Below the pieces are notes generated by a model that was not told where the DNA came from, did not search any database, and worked only from the letters and a program-made list of their open reading frames with translations. Shown here piece after piece: positions 61,804-64,000 of a stretch of DNA of 64,000 bases. Position 1 is the stretch's first letter. Each line of letters opens with the position of its first letter. A program made the position numbers and the translations under genes. This DNA is from an uncultured Bradyrhizobium sp. (lineage in GTDB: Bacteria > Pseudomonadota > Alphaproteobacteria > Rhizobiales > Xanthobacteraceae). The stretch lies in NCBI RefSeq assembly GCF_936928535.1, contig NZ_CAKZHY010000091.1, forward strand, positions 91,693 through 155,692, read 5' to 3'.

Positions 61804-61954
61804 CGGAATCTCCTCAGCCCGGCTGAAGCCTACTCGCCCTCGGTTTCCGCACAACTCCCTCTGACTGCGACCTTGCACCCGTAAATTTCCCAAGTGCCCC
61901 ATCTCCTGAGGCCGGCTACATTCCCGCATATTTTGTCCATTCCAGTTTGCAACC

Positions 61955-62164
61955 ATGCCGAAGCGCGCTTCGCTTCCTGCCGAACATTCCGGAATTCATC
62001 GCGGCGTCTGGTACCGAGTGACGGGAGCCGACGATTCCTCATGGCAATATTGTTTTGGAGAAGGTGACGGTGCCCAAGCAGGGATAGTCGACGCCAGGTT
62101 AGGACTGCTCGCCGCCCGCCGCGTTCGCTCCCTAATCGATCGGTACTTGGGGTCAGAGTCCTAG
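61955..62164 (+). CDS. Small hypothetical protein ending in a tRNA fragment
   Basis: 69 aa: MPKRASLPAEHSGIHRGVWY, then GADDSSWQYCFGEGDGAQAG and a helix RLGLLAARRVRSLIDRYLG. Its TAG stop (62162-62164) is the first codon of the tRNA-like fragment, so the fragment supplies its end. Divergent from the gene starting at 61803. Unknown. Confidence 0.55.
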   Translation: MPKRASLPAEHSGIHRGVWYRVTGADDSSWQYCFGEGDGAQAGIVDARLGLLAARRVRSLIDRYLGSES

Positions 62165-62219
62165 AGCCGGCCGCTCATAACGGTCTGGTTGCTTGGTTCA
62201 AGTCCGGCCCGGCCCACCA
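62162..62219 (+). pseudogene. Degenerate 3' part of a CAT-anticodon tRNA (Met/Ile2 type)
   Basis: From TAGAGC through CTCATAA (anticodon loop, CAT) to GGCCCACCA, the DNA follows the 3' two-thirds of an elongator-Met or Ile2 tRNA. The anticodon stem still pairs (GGCCG/CGGTC), but the T-stem is mismatched and no 5' acceptor strand exists. It is a remnant, possibly an island attachment scar. Confidence 0.65.
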
Positions 62220-62241
62220 TCCCCAGCGGCCCGCTACAAGC

Positions 62242-62322
62242 TCAGTGAAGCAGCAGCAGCGACATCCACACCGCAAGCGAGGCGCACAAACCAATTCCTA
62301 GATAAGGCAATGCTAGGCGCAT
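62242..62322 (-). CDS. 26-aa hydrophobic micropeptide
   Basis: MRLALPYLGIGLCASLAVWM then SLLLLH, one TM helix. GGAGGGGG lies 7 bp upstream of the ATG, a strong ribosome site. It lies next to the tRNA fragment. Function unknown. Confidence 0.5.
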   Translation of the reverse strand: MRLALPYLGIGLCASLAVWMSLLLLH

Positions 62323-62432
62323 CGGACTTCCCCCTCCGAAACGCAAATAATGCGGTCAGCATCGCATTCCACGCGCCATCCGGCTACGAATCTGAAGTTG
62401 TGGGAGGCCTGTGCTCGCACGTCACGCAAGGC

Positions 62433-62591
62433 TCACGCGGCGCCCGGCGGCTTGCAATTGCTCTTGGCCTGCTGCTTCTCCACCTGCTCTTCGACGTAAC
62501 AAATGATCATTTGCCGCGTGTCCTGATCGGTGAGCTTCTGAAATGCCCTGATCAGGCGCAGCAGGTGGAGCTCCTCGACACCGTTGGCCAT
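62433..62591 (-). CDS. Small conserved helical protein
   Basis: 52 aa: MANGVEELHLLRLIRAFQKL then TDQDTRQMIICYVEEQVEKQ and a short tail. I recall this pattern from many Bradyrhizobium genomes (MANGVEELHLLRLIRAFQKI-type). Function unknown, perhaps a regulatory small protein. No strong ribosome site is seen. Confidence 0.65.
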   Translation of the reverse strand: MANGVEELHLLRLIRAFQKLTDQDTRQMIICYVEEQVEKQQAKSNCKPPGAA

Positions 62592-62945
62592 GACAAAAAC
62601 CTCGTTAAAACTGCATCCTCAGCGGGAAAATATGTCGCCAAGCAGGGCCGTAGGAACAGGGAACTTGCTTCAGGGTTAAAGCCGGTCGGCTCGCCGCCGA
62701 GCCGGCCGGCGGCCCCGGCCCACCCTTGAAAGCCCCCCTGAAGCCGGGGCCGTCTCTCCCTCGGGGTACCGTGCTCAAACTGGGTGGCCCGCCAGCGTGT
62801 GGCAAAGAAACTGTTCGGACTCGCTAATTCGCCCACCAAGGCGCACAATCACCCTTATCACCGTTCTGCCCGTGGCTTCTATCGGTGCCGAGAGACGCGC
62901 GCTCTGCTCCTCCCGCCCTATGACGTCTGACCGGGAGCAACGGCG
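62592..62945. other. Intergenic region
   Basis: About 350 bases without a supported gene. It contains a GC-rich GGCCGG-type inverted stretch near 62690-62750, possibly a terminator. Nothing further was recognised. Confidence 0.45.
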
Positions 62946-63200
62946 ATGAAAGCTATTTTGATAGTTGCGTTCGTCGGTTTGTTTTCCCCGGCTAACGCCG
63001 AAACTAATACTCCGCCCAAGGATGACCCTTCGATCCGCGATCAGATCATGGCGGAAAGGGCAAAATACAAACAAGACTTGGAAAACAGCACAACGAAGCG
63101 GCCTTGGGATCGCGACGCGAACGGTGAACGGCCCTTCGACAGAAAATTTGATCCTATGCCCAGAGACCAAGGCGATCAGAACAGCAAGGCACAACCGTAA
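62946..63200 (+). CDS. Small secreted hypothetical protein
   Basis: 84 aa. Signal peptide MKAILIVAFVGLFSPANAET, then a highly charged, Asp/Arg/Pro-rich mature part (YKQDLENSTTKRPWDRDANG). GGGAG lies upstream of the ATG. Unknown. Confidence 0.65.
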   Translation: MKAILIVAFVGLFSPANAETNTPPKDDPSIRDQIMAERAKYKQDLENSTTKRPWDRDANGERPFDRKFDPMPRDQGDQNSKAQP

Positions 63201-63280
63201 TTTAGGCGTTTGGAGGAAAAGCTGCATCCTAGGATAATCCCGACACACACGGTCCAGCGCATTACTGGGACTGGCTCCTC

Positions 63281-63311
63281 GGCCGCTCATAAAATCCGGC
63301 CAGGCCCACCA
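63281..63311 (+). pseudogene. Second, shorter CAT-anticodon tRNA fragment
   Basis: GGCCGCTCATAA (identical in 12 bases to the fragment at 62169) is followed by TCCGGCC-A-GGCCCACCA. The T-arm region between is deleted. Its resemblance to the copy 1.1 kb upstream suggests a duplicated tRNA end. Confidence 0.55.
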
Positions 63312-63527
63312 CCCCCTGGCAAGCTCCCCGCTCTGTCTGGTGGTCTAGGCCAATTGAGCGGGGAGCCGCCCGCGCCGGCCCCGTGCCGGATCATGCCAAT
63401 TGTGTGCCAAGCCCTTCTGGAACCCTGGATGGGCCGCGGGAGTCGAATCTACGCTCCCGGTCGATCACCTCCAGCTGGGAGAAAACCCTAAAGGGTTGGC
63501 GGCTTCTAAAGCGGGATGGGGTTAGTC

Positions 63528-63569
63528 TGAATCGACTTGGGATTCCCAAATCAGTGCATTTCTGATTCA
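63528..63569. mobile_element. Possible left end of an IS630-type element
   Basis: TGAATC (63528-63533) and GATTCA (63564-63569) enclose a perfect TTGGGA-T-TCCCAA palindrome. They lie 31 bp before the transposase start, where an IS630 terminal repeat is expected. The right end is outside the window. Confidence 0.45.
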
Positions 63570-63599
63570 CCATGCTGGCTGGATAGGAGGCCAGCATGG

Positions 63600-64000
63600 A
63601 TGGGCAAGCCTTATTCTCTGGATCTCCGCAGGCGTGTGGTAGCCGCGATTGAGGGCGGGATGTCCCGTAATCGGGCCGCCAAGCAGTTTGGAGTGGCAAT
63701 CAGCACGGCGATTGGCTGGATGAAGCGGGTCGATGAGACCGGCAGCGTTGAGCCCAGCCAGATCGGCGGCTACAAGCCAAAGGCGATCTCGGGCGAGCAT
63801 GCGGTCTGGCTGTCGCAACGGATCAAAGACGGCGATTTCACCATACGCGGGCTCGTTGCCGAACTCGCCGGACGTGGCCTGAAGGTCGACTACCACTCGG
63901 TGTGGGATTTCGTGCATGCCGAGAAGCTCAGCTTCAAAAAAAAGCGTGGCGGCTGGCGAACGCGATCGACCCGAGGTGGCGCGGCGGCGAGCCCAGTGGA
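63600..64000 (+). CDS. IS630-family transposase, 5' part, with frame change at A8 (3' end outside window)
   Basis: A DDE transposase start: MGKPYSLDLRRRVVAAIEGG begins the N-terminal HTH (SRNRAAKQFGVAISTAIGWM), and the linker VDYHSVWDFVHAEKLSFKK follows. AGGAGG precedes the ATG by 9 bp. In the zero frame the protein then reads unlike the family. After a one-base shift on the run of eight A (63936-63943) the family sequence resumes (SVAAGERDRPEVARRRAQW). So the gene is either frameshifted or uses slippage. The catalytic DDE part is outside the window. Confidence 0.85.
   Translation, partial: MGKPYSLDLRRRVVAAIEGGMSRNRAAKQFGVAISTAIGWMKRVDETGSVEPSQIGGYKPKAISGEHAVWLSQRIKDGDFTIRGLVAELAGRGLKVDYHSVWDFVHAEKLSFKKKRGGWRTRSTRGGAAASPV

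Larger units (their letters stand above)
63201..63599. other. Gene-free stretch before the transposase
   Basis: About 400 bases. It contains a second CAT-tRNA fragment (63281) and the likely left end of the insertion sequence (63528-63569). A T-arm-like GATTCGACTCCC sequence on the minus strand near 63440 is too weak to call. Confidence 0.55.

Noticed and set aside
63430..63460. T-arm-like sequence on the minus strand (GATTCGACTCCC) before the insertion sequence
   Set aside because: No D-arm or anticodon arm can be built around it, so a tRNA cannot be claimed.
1..64000. CRISPR arrays, rRNA genes and riboswitches
   Set aside because: I looked for regularly spaced repeats, rRNA landmarks and conserved riboswitch cores and saw none in the window.

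Overview
The window reads as chromosomal DNA of a high-GC alphaproteobacterium, most likely Bradyrhizobium or a close relative. This is inferred from recalled family knowledge, not from a database search. The basis is an aapJQMP amino-acid ABC operon, a leucine-catabolic ivd-mcc-hmgL operon, a TRAP transporter, many small Rhizobiales-style membrane and secreted proteins, and short palindromic intergenic repeats built on CGTCATTCCGGG or CGTCATTGCGAG ends.

Layout. 1-4288 (minus): aapP (cut by the window edge), aapM, aapQ, aapJ. 4659-9667 (plus): metC, a class III cyclase/FlgO-like/TPR protein, a Na/Pi cotransporter. 9677-13387 (minus): an envelope-glycolipid operon of GT39 transferase, PAP2 phosphatase, GT2 polyprenyl-phosphate glycosyltransferase and a small LAB_N membrane protein. 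13438-20837 (minus): pbpC and a thioester alpha-2-macroglobulin, a periplasmic peptidoglycan repair/defence pair. 21241: tRNA-Arg(TCT). 21.6-26.2 kb: small secreted and membrane proteins. 26516-29444 (plus): TRAP transporter dctPQM. 29581-35330 (minus): isovaleryl-CoA dehydrogenase, methylcrotonyl-CoA carboxylase (two subunits) and HMG-CoA lyase, with a divergent AraC-type regulator. 36.5-47.7 kb: Lrp regulator, NDUFS4-like protein, OpgC acyltransferase, tRNA-Pro(TGG), DUF192 protein, double cold-shock protein, SIR2 deacylase, GrlR-like protein, HU, and several proteins under 70 aa. 46.9-52.5 kb: AraC regulator with divergent carboxylesterase, small membrane proteins, a branched-chain-type solute-binding protein, a PilZ protein. 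52.5-58.6 kb: DHFR-like/ArsR pair, an exported protein with an HD-hydrolase-like histidine pattern, azlCD with a divergent CGNR regulator, glyoxalase I, a GST.

59459 onward is different. tRNA-Glu(TTC) is followed by about 4.4 kb of sparse, mostly unrecognised short genes, two degenerate 3' fragments of a CAT-anticodon tRNA, and at the right edge the 5' part of an IS630-type transposase whose reading frame changes at a run of eight A residues. This looks like an accessory or island region.

No obvious defence, CRISPR, phage or secretion cluster was seen. The strongest leads for something undescribed are the exported HD-like protein at 53701, the azlCD/CGNR module with a perfect 18-bp palindrome over the azlC start codon and related repeats on both sides, and the tRNA fragments in the right-end island.
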